Shown: positions 8,256 to 17,012, counted from the first letter of the stretch. The stretch is DNA of 40,853 nucleotides from UBA1368 sp964563125 (GCA_964563125.1 CAZLVY010000013.1:1-40853), one strand, 5' to 3'. Numbers and translations are program-made. The notes: generated from the letters alone by a model not told the origin.

Positions 8256-9044
8256 ATGAGTCAAACCAAGATTACAGTTCAGAAGGAAGGACATGTATTG
8301 TTAATGGGTTTTAATCGCCCGGAGAAAAGAAATGCTTTTGATTTGGATATGTATTGGGGATTAGCCTCTGCCTATGGTCAGTTACATAATGATCCGGATT
8401 TACGTTGTGGTTTGGTATATGCTAACGGGGATCACTTCTCCGCCGGCTTGGACCTGGTACAATGGGCACCATTATTTGCAGAGGGGAAAATGCCTGATAT
8501 GCCTAAAGATGTAATCGATCCTTTTGGCCTAGATGAAGACAAACGTCTTTCAAAACCATTGGTAATGGCAATACAAGGTATTACATATACATTTGCTTTT
8601 GAAATGCTACTTACTTCTGACATTAGAGTGGCAGCATCTGATCTGCGCTTAGGTCAAATTGAAGTAAAAAGAGGAATTTATCCTGTTGGTGGTGCTACAG
8701 TCAGAATGTTTCAGGAAATCGGCTGGGGCAACGCTATGCGTTATTTATTAACTGGTGATGAGATGAGCGCTGAGGAAGCATATCGACTGGGATTAGTTCA
8801 AGCAATAACTGAACCAGGTAAACAATTTGACAAAGCTTTAGAGTTTGCAGTTAAAGTTTCTAAACAGGCTCCTTTAGCTGTACAAGCAGCCTTAAATTCG
8901 GCTCGTATTGCCCGAGTTCAAGGTACTAAAATAGCTCTTGAAAGATTGTTGCCTGATTTAATGCCTATAATGACTAGTCAGGATGCGGCTGAAGGGGTGC
9001 AAGCCTTTATTGAAAGGCGTGAAGCCAATTTCAAAGGCTGCTAA
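8256..9044 (+). CDS. Enoyl-CoA hydratase/isomerase (crotonase) family protein
   Basis: A 262-residue crotonase-fold protein, which should act on an acyl-CoA. The first oxyanion-hole segment HFSAGLDL is present, and both glutamates used by hydratases appear to be kept: E116 (in FAFEML) and E136 (in LGQIEVKRG, the usual general acid/base position). The usual GGG before the first Glu is replaced by T-F-A, so the second oxyanion-hole glycine is missing; some crotonase subfamilies with a GITYT segment share this feature. ATG 8256 is chosen for the AAGGGGGAAGG upstream. It stands alone between two terminators. A role in fatty-acid or other CoA-thioester metabolism is inferred; the exact substrate is open. 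Confidence 0.85.
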   Translation: MSQTKITVQKEGHVLLMGFNRPEKRNAFDLDMYWGLASAYGQLHNDPDLRCGLVYANGDHFSAGLDLVQWAPLFAEGKMPDMPKDVIDPFGLDEDKRLSKPLVMAIQGITYTFAFEMLLTSDIRVAASDLRLGQIEVKRGIYPVGGATVRMFQEIGWGNAMRYLLTGDEMSAEEAYRLGLVQAITEPGKQFDKALEFAVKVSKQAPLAVQAALNSARIARVQGTKIALERLLPDLMPIMTSQDAAEGVQAFIERREANFKGC

Positions 9045-9068
9045 ATATTTTCAAAAGCAATTATTCTT

Positions 9069-9096
9069 AAAAGGGCAGATTTTTCCCTGCCCTTTT
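9069..9096 (+). terminator. Intrinsic terminator after the crotonase gene
   Basis: AAAAGGGCAG pairs with CTGCCCTTTT around a short T/C-rich loop, and the T-run on the 3' side continues. It lies 24 bases after the stop codon. Confidence 0.85.
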
Positions 9097-9164
9097 TCCT
9101 TTTTTATATTCAATAACATTATAAGTCATAATTTTTTTTGCATCATAATATAAGGAGCAACGCA

Positions 9165-10058
9165 ATGAATCAAAACAATAATCGCATTTCAGGAATTATT
9201 ATGGCAATTGGTGCCTATTTTTTATGGGGTGTACTGCCAATATATTGGAAGCTATTACAGTCAGTCAATCCGATTGAGATACTGGCTCACCGAATTATCT
9301 GGTGTTTATTATTTTTATTAATACTACAGGTTTTATCCAGAAGAATACCAGGTGCTATAGAAGAAATAATGCGCATTTTTAAAAATCCTGTAAAAGTATT
9401 TGGTGTTATTGCTGCAGCTATATTTCTTACATTGAACTGGTATACATATATTTGGGCTGTGAATAACAACCTGGTTATTCAGGCAAGTCTTGGCTATTAT
9501 ATTAATCCCCTCCTAAGCGTATTGCTGGGAGTTCTTGTGTTAAAGGAAGAGTTATCCATCTGGCAAATAATTGCTTCTGTTTTAGCGTTTATTGGTGTGT
9601 TAATTTTAACTATTAATTATGGAGGAGTTCCCTGGGTAGCTTTAATAATAGCTATTAGTTTTGCTGTATATGGACTTATAAAAAAATTAATTAATATCGA
9701 ACCGGTAACAGGTCTTACTCTGGAAAGTGGTATTATGGCCATTTTTTCGCTGGCTTATCTATATCTCTTACATAACAGCAATCAAGGTGTTTTCAGTATT
9801 AGCGAACCAACTATAATGCTTCTGCTTGTAGGTGCTGGCATTGTTACTTCAGTTCCACTCATTTTATTTGCCCAGGCAGTGAATCGCTTACCATTATCAT
9901 TAATGGGCTTTCTACAATATATAAACCCAACTTTTAGCCTACTGCTGGGAATATTTATATTTCGTGAAGCTTTCTCTTTTATCCATTTAACAGCTTTTGG
10001 CATCATTTGGACTGGTTTAATTATATTCTCATTAGCCAATGGCAAAAATGTATCTTAA
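9165..10058 (+). CDS. rarD: RarD-type EamA-family transporter
   Basis: A 297-residue integral membrane protein with about ten hydrophobic segments arranged as two EamA repeats. The opening GAYFLWGVLPIYWKLL and the ILAHRIIW segment are typical of RarD, a drug/metabolite-transporter family member; the transported substrate is not established for most RarD proteins. AAGGAG lies 8 bases before ATG 9165, which decides this start over an in-frame ATG 27 bases upstream. It is a single-gene unit, preceded by a terminator and followed by a 430-base gene-free stretch. Confidence 0.88.
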   Translation: MNQNNNRISGIIMAIGAYFLWGVLPIYWKLLQSVNPIEILAHRIIWCLLFLLILQVLSRRIPGAIEEIMRIFKNPVKVFGVIAAAIFLTLNWYTYIWAVNNNLVIQASLGYYINPLLSVLLGVLVLKEELSIWQIIASVLAFIGVLILTINYGGVPWVALIIAISFAVYGLIKKLINIEPVTGLTLESGIMAIFSLAYLYLLHNSNQGVFSISEPTIMLLLVGAGIVTSVPLILFAQAVNRLPLSLMGFLQYINPTFSLLLGIFIFREAFSFIHLTAFGIIWTGLIIFSLANGKNVS

Positions 10059-10489
10059 ATTTCTTGCCAGGCATCTCATCTTATAAGTTCTCCCCCAATT
10101 CTATCGGCAGTTTTGCCCCCTCATTCCCGCCTGTAAAATATAATTGCTGCATTATCTCCTGACAAAGATATCCGCTTCTGCTAAACCAGCTAAATATTTT
10201 TGTTTTAAACAGCTTACGTTATTTATCATCTTATGAAATCCTTTCTTAAAATCTCAAATTAGTTTAATGGAATAATTTACATGTCATATCAATTACCAAT
10301 TATTAGAGGTAATAAAAAACCTATATTCCGGGTTTTTACTTACCACATAATTCTAATTAAGAGCATCAAAGATTTTAATGGAATATATTGCTAGAGAAAT
10401 TTAAAAGGATGATTATATATATTGTCGAAATATGGATTTTAATTACTTTTTTACATATAAAATATATAACAAGGGAGGAATGTTAAATA
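10059..10489. other. Gene-free stretch between rarD and the secreted zinc hydrolase
   Basis: About 430 AT-rich bases with no plausible gene on either strand. The only structure I see is a 7-bp hairpin AAAAACC/GGTTTTT at 10315-10337, possibly a weak terminator for rarD. The promoter for the next gene must lie in the last 100 bases, but no convincing -35/-10 pair is visible. The ribosome binding site AAGGGAGGA precedes ATG 10490. Confidence 0.35.
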
Positions 10490-11269
10490 ATGAAAAAAGT
10501 AAGACCTAATACATATTATCTCTTAGTTTCCTTTTTATCTGCAGTAATGCTTTTGACCGCGGTATTTGCCAACCCGGTTCAGATTGAAGCTGCTACTGCA
10601 ACCCAACAAAAAAAAGTATTGGCAAGTGGTAAAGTCAGTTCGACAGAGTTGTATATTATTGATTCGGGCAAACCTGGACCAGTAGTAATGATTGTAGGTG
10701 GTGTACACGGCAATGAAAAGGCCGGCGCAAAAGCAGCCAGTAAGTATACAAACCTGAAGATAAAAAAAGGAAAGTTGTTAGTTATACCTGAAGCTAATAA
10801 AAGAGCATTGGATATCAATAAAAGAAAGTATCCCGGCGGAAGTGATTTTAACCGTTCGTTCCCGCGAAGCAGTAAAGAGAGTGCGGATACTTATATATCC
10901 AGAGCTATATATAAGACGATAAAAGATTACGATGTCGACTGGTTGATGGACATGCATGAAGGATTTGATTATTACAAAAATAAGAAAACTGATTCGGTAG
11001 GTCAGACTCTTATCCATTATCCGTCTACAAGAATGACTTCAATGGGTAAAAAAATAGTCAATACTTTAAACAGCAATATAAGCAAATCAATTCAGAAGTT
11101 TACATTGCTTAAATATCCGGTTAAAGGTAGTCTGGCCAGAAGCAGTGGTCAATATTTAGGGGTTAACGCTTTTATATTCGAAACATCTATGAAACAGACT
11201 TTGGCTACTAGAATAAATCAACAGGAGAAGGCTGCTAATACATTATTGAAAGGACTGGGAATGTTATAG
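10490..11269 (+). CDS. Secreted M14-type zinc hydrolase (AstE/AspA-like or carboxypeptidase-like)
   Basis: A 259-residue protein with a clear signal peptide: MKK start, a hydrophobic stretch at residues 9-27 and a likely AEA-type cleavage near residue 35. The mature domain carries the zinc site H-x-x-E in GGVHGNE (H73, E76), a third ligand in MDMHEG (H156), the substrate-binding DFNRSFP (N121, R122) and a C-terminal catalytic glutamate in FIFETS (E231). This order is that of the M14 family, in the short succinylglutamate desuccinylase/aspartoacylase-like branch. Being exported, it more likely cleaves a peptide or amide outside the cell than an arginine-pathway intermediate. AAGGGAGGA lies before the ATG. 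It converges on the protease gene. Confidence 0.85.
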   Translation: MKKVRPNTYYLLVSFLSAVMLLTAVFANPVQIEAATATQQKKVLASGKVSSTELYIIDSGKPGPVVMIVGGVHGNEKAGAKAASKYTNLKIKKGKLLVIPEANKRALDINKRKYPGGSDFNRSFPRSSKESADTYISRAIYKTIKDYDVDWLMDMHEGFDYYKNKKTDSVGQTLIHYPSTRMTSMGKKIVNTLNSNISKSIQKFTLLKYPVKGSLARSSGQYLGVNAFIFETSMKQTLATRINQQEKAANTLLKGLGML

Positions 11270-11279
11270 AACCATTTAG

Positions 11280-11314
11280 TTAATTTGGCCGGGGCCAAGG
11301 CTCCGGCTAATTAA
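11280..11314. terminator. Hairpin between two convergent genes, possible bidirectional terminator
   Basis: TTAATT..GCCGG.GCC pairs imperfectly with GGC.CCGGC.AATTAA. It overlaps the last codons of the minus-strand protease gene. GC-rich stem, but the T-run is short, so terminator function is only likely. Confidence 0.45.
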
Positions 11315-12107
11315 TTTCTTTAGTTTCTTGCTCAATTTCCTCAACAAATGACTTTAGAGGTATTGCTAAGGCACGGTATTCCATTTTACCATCAAGCTCA
11401 AAATCTCTATGGGCGAAAACGATACCCACCACATCACCACTAGAGTTAAGTACCGGACTGCCGCTGCTTCCCTTTTTAACCGGGGCCTTAATTTCAAATA
11501 TATTATAATCTGCAAATATATAATGGGAACCAACACTGCCCTGTACTGAAATTTGTTTATATCCTAATGGATTACCGATAACTGTTACTAAATCATCAGC
11601 TTCAATTTTTTCGCGCAGCTCAACAGTGAGATAAGGGAGATTATTTTCAGTTAATCTAATTATTGCTATATCAGCATTACCAATCTGTTTAAAGTTATTG
11701 CTATAATAGCTTTGCCCGTCAGCAAAAACAACTTTTATATTGCTGCTTTCTTCAACCACATGATGATTGGTTAAAATCAACCCGCCAGCAGCAATATTGA
11801 AACCAGTTCCTTTTTTATTCTGTCTATTCCCCTCTCCTTTTGCTTCAATAGAAACTATTGCTGCCAAGCTATTTTGGACTATTTCTTCATCTCTTAATTG
11901 TTGATTTTGCTGAAGAAAGCTCAAATCACTAAAAAATATCCCAATTTGCGGGAAAGACCAAATAACAAAAGTTATTAGCATAATACCGGCAATTATAGCC
12001 AGAATTATGCTCTTATTGTTGGGGGGATATTCTCCAGCATCCGATTCATTGAAATCAAATTTTGCAGCTTCTTCATCAGAGAAATAGTCTTTGTGTTTAT
12101 CTTGCAT
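11307..12107 (-). CDS. Membrane-anchored trypsin-like serine protease (HtrA-like, no PDZ)
   Basis: A 266-residue protein with a charged N-terminal tail of about 32 residues, one membrane helix (about residues 33-51) and an outside protease domain. The catalytic triad of the S1C/HtrA type is visible: TNHHVV (H116), NADIAII (D146) and KKGSSGSPV (S215). There is no PDZ domain after it, unlike DegP/HtrA, so the protein is shorter than the family norm. A role in envelope protein quality control or signalling is inferred. AGGAGGG lies 4 bases before the ATG. The upstream ddh gene is separated by a terminator, so it is probably transcribed alone. Confidence 0.88.
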   Translation of the reverse strand: MQDKHKDYFSDEEAAKFDFNESDAGEYPPNNKSIILAIIAGIMLITFVIWSFPQIGIFFSDLSFLQQNQQLRDEEIVQNSLAAIVSIEAKGEGNRQNKKGTGFNIAAGGLILTNHHVVEESSNIKVVFADGQSYYSNNFKQIGNADIAIIRLTENNLPYLTVELREKIEADDLVTVIGNPLGYKQISVQGSVGSHYIFADYNIFEIKAPVKKGSSGSPVLNSSGDVVGIVFAHRDFELDGKMEYRALAIPLKSFVEEIEQETKEIN

Positions 12108-12166
12108 TTTCCCTCCTAAAATATAGAGACTTATTTTATTATAAGTGTTATTAAGACAGTTTGAAT

Positions 12167-12203
12167 AAAAAACCCGATAAACAACAAAATGCTTATCGGG
12201 TTT
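12167..12203 (-). terminator. Intrinsic terminator of the ddh gene
   Basis: On the minus strand AAACCCGATAA pairs perfectly with TTATCGGGTTT around a 12-base loop, then runs into a T-run. It lies directly after the ddh stop. Confidence 0.88.
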
Positions 12204-12216
12204 AAAATAACAAAAT

Positions 12217-13122
12217 TTAAACGTATTTTCTGATTATTTCATCCCGGTCACCTGGCAAGAAGTCAATAATAGGTACTTCAATCATTGTATAGGCTCCAGG
12301 TTTTTGCTTCAGAGCAGCCCGGGCCGAAGATACCATTATTTGCGCTGTTAAAGCTGGATTGTTTATGCGCATCCCAAATTTCAGCAATTGATTATGGGCA
12401 GAACCGGAAACGCCTTTTCTTTCCATACTTACTGCGTGCCCCTTATCAATCAGGTCATTAATATTATCAACTTCAATAACCGTTGTTTCATCATGAGCGA
12501 AATAAGAATCAGCTTTAATGTTTTGGGTTATTTGTTCAAGGCTATACCCTGCTTCGGTTTCAATATAAACAACTCTGCTATGAATACCTGCCCCCTGCGG
12601 CATAGTCATAGAAAGTGCATCTTTGACTCCGGGAATTGCCCTGGCAGCTACAGAGTGTCCCATACTCATACCGGGACCAAAATTAGTAAAGGTAATCCCT
12701 TTGGGGGTCATGAATTCAAACATACATCTTATCATCGAATCTGTACCCGGATCCCATCCGGCAGAAATAATAGCAACTGAATTATTGCTGCGGCATATTT
12801 GATCTAGTTTTTTTCTATGCAAAGCTAATTCTCCGTGTATGTCATAACTATCAACTGTATTGATGCCCATAGATAATACATCCTTAGCTGCTTCGGGAAC
12901 TAAACGGGTAGGTAGACATAATAGAGCAATTTTAATTTCATGTAAATCTTTAATACTGTCAACAACAGGGATATTTAAATGTTTGGTTTCATCTTCCAGA
13001 CCCGGTCGCGGTAATTCAACTATGCCGGCTAGTTTCAAATCAGGTGCTGCATTTATTGCCTCTAATGCATACTTGCCAACATTGCCGAACCCTAGAATCG
13101 CTACTTTATCTTTAATCTCCAT
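12217..13122 (-). CDS. ddh: meso-Diaminopimelate dehydrogenase
   Basis: A 301-residue NADP-dependent oxidoreductase that makes meso-diaminopimelate from tetrahydrodipicolinate and ammonia in one step, feeding lysine and peptidoglycan synthesis. The N-terminal dinucleotide fold has ILGFGNVGKYALEAI. The motifs SAGWDPGTDSM and NFGPGMSMGHSVAARAI, typical of this family's active site, follow, and the length fits. GGAAGGAG lies 8 bases before the ATG. It is followed by a strong terminator; the NUDIX gene lies 98 bases upstream. Presence of this one-step route alongside murB fits a mDAP-type cell wall. Confidence 0.9.
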   Translation of the reverse strand: MEIKDKVAILGFGNVGKYALEAINAAPDLKLAGIVELPRPGLEDETKHLNIPVVDSIKDLHEIKIALLCLPTRLVPEAAKDVLSMGINTVDSYDIHGELALHRKKLDQICRSNNSVAIISAGWDPGTDSMIRCMFEFMTPKGITFTNFGPGMSMGHSVAARAIPGVKDALSMTMPQGAGIHSRVVYIETEAGYSLEQITQNIKADSYFAHDETTVIEVDNINDLIDKGHAVSMERKGVSGSAHNQLLKFGMRINNPALTAQIMVSSARAALKQKPGAYTMIEVPIIDFLPGDRDEIIRKYV

Positions 13123-13220
13123 TATTTGGCTCCTTCCAAAAAGTGATTTATTAATATGTATAAAATTAAACTAAAAATATTGACTGGTCAATTCGCTGTT
13201 CTTAAGAATACAGTATTATT

Positions 13221-13832
13221 TTAATTATTTAACAATTCCAGAAAGTGTGTCAGTATGAGTGCTGTTAAACCCCAAACCACTGTATCATTATATTGATAAA
13301 AAATTTGCGGATACTTAGAATGCTTAAATGGATAATTAGGACCTTGGGGAATCAAATGAAATGGAAAGTCATCCGATGCCTGCAAACTGATGTGCAAATT
13401 ATTGATTAGCGGCGGGTTCTGTTTAAGATAATCAAGTGGAATAAGAATTATTTTTTCTACTTCATCAGTTAACACAATCTTTTCTGGAGAACCGATAATA
13501 GCTAAATATGGATAAATAATAGCAGTGAAAGGACTTACAACTATATCCAAAGGGCAGATAACATTAATATCTGTTGGCTGTAAGCCAAGTTCTTCGCAAG
13601 TCTCTCTTATAGCGGCTTTTATAGGTCCCTTATCGTCCAGTTCGATTCCGCCGCCGGGAAAACATATTTCACCTGGTTGATGTCTGAGCATCATCGATCT
13701 TTTTTCAAACAGTATGTATAGTTGGCCTTCATTTTCTATTAATGGAAGTACTACTGCGGATTTAGCCATTTTATCATGATTCATTATTGCCGCTTTTCGC
13801 AAACGCAATTGATTTAATTTTTCATTATACAA
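13221..13832 (-). CDS. NUDIX hydrolase, CoA-pyrophosphatase-like
   Basis: A 203-residue NUDIX protein. The NUDIX box is intact: GGGIELDD then AAIRETCEELGL, fitting G-x5-E-x7-R-E-x2-E-E-x-G. Immediately before it, FEKRSMMLRHQPGEICFPGG matches the extra signature of CoA pyrophosphatases (NUDT7/YeaB type), which split CoA and acyl-CoA into 4'-phosphopantetheine and 3',5'-ADP. The start is placed at TTG 13832 because GAGGAG lies 7-8 bases upstream; a longer reading from 13925 would swallow that site and run into the terminator hairpin of the previous gene. The neighbouring acyl-CoA synthetase gives a CoA context, but they are on opposite strands. Confidence 0.85.
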   Translation of the reverse strand: MYNEKLNQLRLRKAAIMNHDKMAKSAVVLPLIENEGQLYILFEKRSMMLRHQPGEICFPGGGIELDDKGPIKAAIRETCEELGLQPTDINVICPLDIVVSPFTAIIYPYLAIIGSPEKIVLTDEVEKIILIPLDYLKQNPPLINNLHISLQASDDFPFHLIPQGPNYPFKHSKYPQIFYQYNDTVVWGLTALILTHFLELLNN

Positions 13833-13893
13833 AATAACTCTCCTCACATAATTATTCGCTTTTATATATGATAAAACATCAATATTAAAAAGC

Positions 13894-13929
13894 AATAATG
13901 CACGGCAATTAATTTTACCGTGCATTATT
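13894..13929 (-). terminator. Intrinsic terminator of the small carbohydrate-binding gene
   Basis: AATAATGCACGG pairs perfectly with CCGTGCATTATT around a 12-base loop. On the minus strand it is followed by a short T-run (GCTTTTT), so it ends the upstream gene. Confidence 0.82.
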
Positions 13930-13935
13930 TAATAA

Positions 13936-14265
13936 TCAGGCATAGGATAAGTTTTCGGTGTCTACTGCTACACCCCATTTTTCACCTTCATTATCATCAA
14001 TTTTACCCTGCGAATCTTTGAAATAAAAATTCAAGGTATCTGAAGCATCAATTGGGAAATGAGCTATAAATCCATTAGATTCTTTTTGCATTTGTATCTC
14101 TTTCTGGTTAAAAGGTTTATCTTTGAAACCATAACCAATACAAAGAGTAACTGAGTCAATAGCTTTATTTGACAAAATTCCGTTATATTTAATTTTCACA
14201 TCACTTCCCAGTGATGGTGGTATGGGATCAATATAAACACCACCTGGTAAATCAGTTCCTGCCAT
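13936..14265 (-). CDS. Stand-alone starch-binding-type module (CBM25/CBM53-like)
   Basis: A 109-residue protein made of a single beta-sandwich module. The pattern GGVYIDPIPPSLGSDVKIKY then IGYGFKDKPF, PIDASDTLNFYFKD and DDNEGEKWGV resembles CBM25/CBM53 modules, which bind alpha-glucans. There is no signal peptide and no attached enzyme domain, so it would act in the cytosol, perhaps with glycogen or as a small accessory protein. Small single-module proteins like this occur in clostridial genomes; the role is unknown. GGGGG lies 8 bases before the ATG. It ends at a terminator and is divergent from the acyl-CoA synthetase gene. Confidence 0.75.
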   Translation of the reverse strand: MAGTDLPGGVYIDPIPPSLGSDVKIKYNGILSNKAIDSVTLCIGYGFKDKPFNQKEIQMQKESNGFIAHFPIDASDTLNFYFKDSQGKIDDNEGEKWGVAVDTENLSYA

Positions 14266-14288
14266 ATTATAAACCCCCTTTCAATTTT

Positions 14289-14439
14289 TTCGAATAAACA
14301 CTACTCATATTTATTATTTTCGATTGATAGTTTTGTTATACAAGATAAATTTGTGTAAAAATATTGTTTCGAAACGAAAATTTGTTTTTCGAAGCAGGAT
14401 ATTATGATACTTATCAAGAAATATCTCTTATTAATCGAA
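14289..14439. promoter_or_regulatory. Cluster of TTCGAA-type palindromes in a divergent promoter region
   Basis: TTCGAA cores occur at 14289-14294, 14368-14373 and 14388-14393, plus near matches at 14319-14324 and 14434-14439. The central one lies in a perfect 10-bp palindrome, GTTTCGAAAC (14366-14375). It is spaced 20 bases, close to two helical turns, from the next. The layout suggests operators for a dimeric regulator of the acyl-CoA synthetase and/or the CBM gene. The regulator is not in the window. Confidence 0.4.
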
Positions 14440-14504
14440 ATTATGACCAAATTGGTTATAAATCGTTAGTTTTGAAATAACAATATTTAGGGGAGGAATA
14501 ATCT

Positions 14505-16436
14505 ATGCAACAAAACAAGCTAAAAACCCTTAGTGAATCTTTTTATTTTTCAGCCCGAAGGCTTTCTTCTCGTAATGCTCAGTTGTTCAATCAAGAATTA
14601 TATAATCTGGAGGATAAAGGCGTTTTGACCTGGCAGGAAATGACCGATCGTATTGAAGCCATAGCCTGCGGTTTATTGTCCCTGGGCATAGAGCGCCAGG
14701 AAAGGGTTGCTATTATGTCCCCCAGTAGTCCATATTGGACACAAATTGATGTAGCAGTAATGAACACCGGGGCCTGTTTAGTAACCGTTTACCCTACCCT
14801 TTCTCTTTTTGAAACTAATTATATAATTAATGACTCGGAGTCTCGTTATTTGTTAGTAGGTAATACTGACATATTAGCCAGGATACTTCCTGGTCTTGAC
14901 CAGATGCAATCTTTGCAAAAAGTAATTGTTATTGACAGAGCTTATAAAAGCGATGATGAAAGAGTAATAAACCTGGAACAGCTAATGGAACTCGGCAGAG
15001 AATACGCTAAGAAGAATTTTGCAGTTTATGAAAAGCGCTGGCAGGAAAATACCCTGGATGATTGGGCTACGATTCTTTATACATCAGGTACCACTGGTTT
15101 AGGAAAAGGAGTAATTCTAACTCATTGGTGTTTTGCTTCCCGAATGGAAGGAGTAAATAACTATTTTGCCAAGCATGGTATGACAAATAATGAAAACGAT
15201 CTGACTTTAAGTTTTTTGCCTCTGGCCCATATTTTCGATCGTGGTTCCTGCCAGTGGATGGCTTTAGTCAATGGAGCAACTATTGCTTATGCTGACAGTC
15301 CCGCGACAATTATTCCGGATATGCAAAAGTATAATCCTACCTGGTTTAATTGTGTTCCCCGACTATATGAGAAAATATATATTCAGTTTAACCAGCAACT
15401 GGCAGACAGTCCGGCTAAAAAGAAATTATTTGATTGGGCAATAGGTGTTGGTATGGAAGTACTTGAATACAGAACCGACGCAAATGGCGCTATTAATATG
15501 TCACCTAATTTTGATGTAGTTGCAAAACTGCCTTTAGGTTTAAAATTAAAGTTTAAAATAGCTGACAAACTATTTGCTAAAGTTAGGGGTTTATTTGGCA
15601 GCCGCTTCAGATATGCCTTTTCGGCCAGTGCTGCAATCGCTCCGGATTTATTAAAATTTTTCTATGCCCTCGGTTTCCCGGTTATTGAAGGTTATGGTTC
15701 AACCGAATCTACTAATGCCTGTATTTTAAATCCAATAACAGGCTGCAAACCAGGTTATGTTGGACCTGCTGCCAATGGTTCAACAGCTAGGATTGCTGAA
15801 GACGGAGAACTGGAAATTGGAGCGGCAGGAATATTTATAGGTTATATAAATAAACCCGAAGAAAATGAAGCATGTTTTACTGAAGATGGATATTTTAAAA
15901 CCGGTGACATAGTTATACAGGATGATCAAGGTTATTTTAAAATTGTTGATCGAAAAAAATCAATTATTTGCCTGGCGACTGGTAAAAATATAGCCCCTGC
16001 CAAAATTGAAAACCTTTTTGCTACCAGTGCAGTAATTGAACAATTATTTGTCATAGGTGATGAAAGAAATTCTATAACTATGCTTGTTGTACCTGATTTT
16101 AATTATTTTATTGCGCTTTTTGACAAAAAGGGTATTCAATATGATAAAGAAAAATTGGTCTATTCTAATGCCAGCGGTGCATCGCTTTGTGAAGAGGTTG
16201 GGCAGGACTTCATTGCTATTCCATTATTGCAGGAGATGATAGCCGCAGATATAAAGAATGCTAATGCCAGATTAGAAGAATTTGAGGTAGTTAAACGATA
16301 CACGATTCTTGCCAATAAATTTACCGAAGCACGTGGTGAATTTACCCCTACCCAGAAGACCAAGAAAAAAGCTATACTCGAAAACTATGCAGACATCATT
16401 GACAGTATGTATACCAGCACCATTAAACATCGTTAA
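14505..16436 (+). CDS. Long-chain acyl-CoA synthetase (AMP-forming)
   Basis: A 643-residue adenylate-forming enzyme that should activate long-chain fatty acids to acyl-CoA with ATP. Visible motifs are the P-loop-like YTSGTTGLGKGV (A3), the fatty-acyl signature YGSTES (A5), the TGD motif in YFKTGDI (A7) and the DRKKSII hinge (A8). Length and the extended N-terminal part fit FAA1/FadD15-type long-chain ligases rather than the shorter acetate or medium-chain enzymes. GGGGAGGA lies before ATG 14505. The promoter region carries TTCGAA palindromes that may control it. It is a single-gene unit ending in a bidirectional terminator. Confidence 0.9.
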   Translation: MQQNKLKTLSESFYFSARRLSSRNAQLFNQELYNLEDKGVLTWQEMTDRIEAIACGLLSLGIERQERVAIMSPSSPYWTQIDVAVMNTGACLVTVYPTLSLFETNYIINDSESRYLLVGNTDILARILPGLDQMQSLQKVIVIDRAYKSDDERVINLEQLMELGREYAKKNFAVYEKRWQENTLDDWATILYTSGTTGLGKGVILTHWCFASRMEGVNNYFAKHGMTNNENDLTLSFLPLAHIFDRGSCQWMALVNGATIAYADSPATIIPDMQKYNPTWFNCVPRLYEKIYIQFNQQLADSPAKKKLFDWAIGVGMEVLEYRTDANGAINMSPNFDVVAKLPLGLKLKFKIADKLFAKVRGLFGSRFRYAFSASAAIAPDLLKFFYALGFPVIEGYGSTESTNACILNPITGCKPGYVGPAANGSTARIAEDGELEIGAAGIFIGYINKPEENEACFTEDGYFKTGDIVIQDDQGYFKIVDRKKSIICLATGKNIAPAKIENLFATSAVIEQLFVIGDERNSITMLVVPDFNYFIALFDKKGIQYDKEKLVYSNASGASLCEEVGQDFIAIPLLQEMIAADIKNANARLEEFEVVKRYTILANKFTEARGEFTPTQKTKKKAILENYADIIDSMYTSTIKHR

Positions 16437-16441
16437 TTAAT

Positions 16442-16482
16442 AAAAAAGCTATTTAAGAAATCATTCTTAAATAGCTTTTTTT
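16442..16482. terminator. Bidirectional intrinsic terminator
   Basis: AAAAAAGCTATTTAAGAA pairs perfectly with TTCTTAAATAGCTTTTTT around a 5-base loop. An A-run on the left and T-run on the right let it work in both directions, ending both the acyl-CoA synthetase gene and pssA. Confidence 0.92.
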
Positions 16483-16493
16483 TATTTCTAAAA

Positions 16494-17012
16494 TTATCTT
16501 GCTTTGGGGACTTTTAAATTGCTGACCATTAATAATGCCAGAACAAAAATTATAATAATTATCAATATTGGATTAATATATACCGCCAGCAAAGATACCA
16601 CAGCCAGTAACATACCAGATAAGGTGATTGGGATACCAACAAAATATTCTGATATATTTAACACATTAAAACGTGCTAATCTGAGTGCTCCACATACAAT
16701 GAATAAAAGGGTAACCATTAAACCAAGCGTCATAAACTGTTGGCTTAATACCTGAGAATAAAGTAGAATTGCCGGTGCAACGCCGAATGAAACCATGTCA
16801 CATAGTGAGTCGAGTTCCTTGCCCATTTCAGATTCAGCATCCAATTTCCGCGCAACCTTTCCATCCAATCCATCCATAATTACTGCCAGTATGATTAATA
16901 TAGCCGCTGTCTTGTAATCTTGATTAAACGTATAAATCAAAGCTAACGAACCAAAAATTATATTTAATAATGTCACGACATTGGCGAAAGTTCTAGTCAT
17001 TAAGTTTAGCAA
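16494..17012 (-). CDS. pssA: CDP-diacylglycerol-serine O-phosphatidyltransferase
   Basis: A 172-residue membrane enzyme of the CDP-alcohol phosphatidyltransferase family. The family signature D-G-x2-A-R-x8-G-x3-D-x3-D is complete, beginning at D50 (DGKVARKL) with G64, D68 and D72. About six hydrophobic segments are seen. It makes phosphatidylserine from CDP-diacylglycerol and serine. The start overlaps the end of psd by 20 bases, and psd encodes the next step, so the pair makes phosphatidylethanolamine. The size fits the Gram-positive (type II) PssA. Confidence 0.9.
   Translation of the reverse strand: MLNLMTRTFANVVTLLNIIFGSLALIYTFNQDYKTAAILIILAVIMDGLDGKVARKLDAESEMGKELDSLCDMVSFGVAPAILLYSQVLSQQFMTLGLMVTLLFIVCGALRLARFNVLNISEYFVGIPITLSGMLLAVVSLLAVYINPILIIIIIFVLALLMVSNLKVPKAR

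Noticed and set aside
10315..10337. Strong terminator for rarD
   Set aside because: The stem is only 7 bp, AT-rich and 260 bases from the gene end; noted only as a weak candidate.
14366..14375. The GTTTCGAAAC palindrome as a LexA box
   Set aside because: It does not fit CGAAC-N4-GTTCG; a different regulator is more likely.
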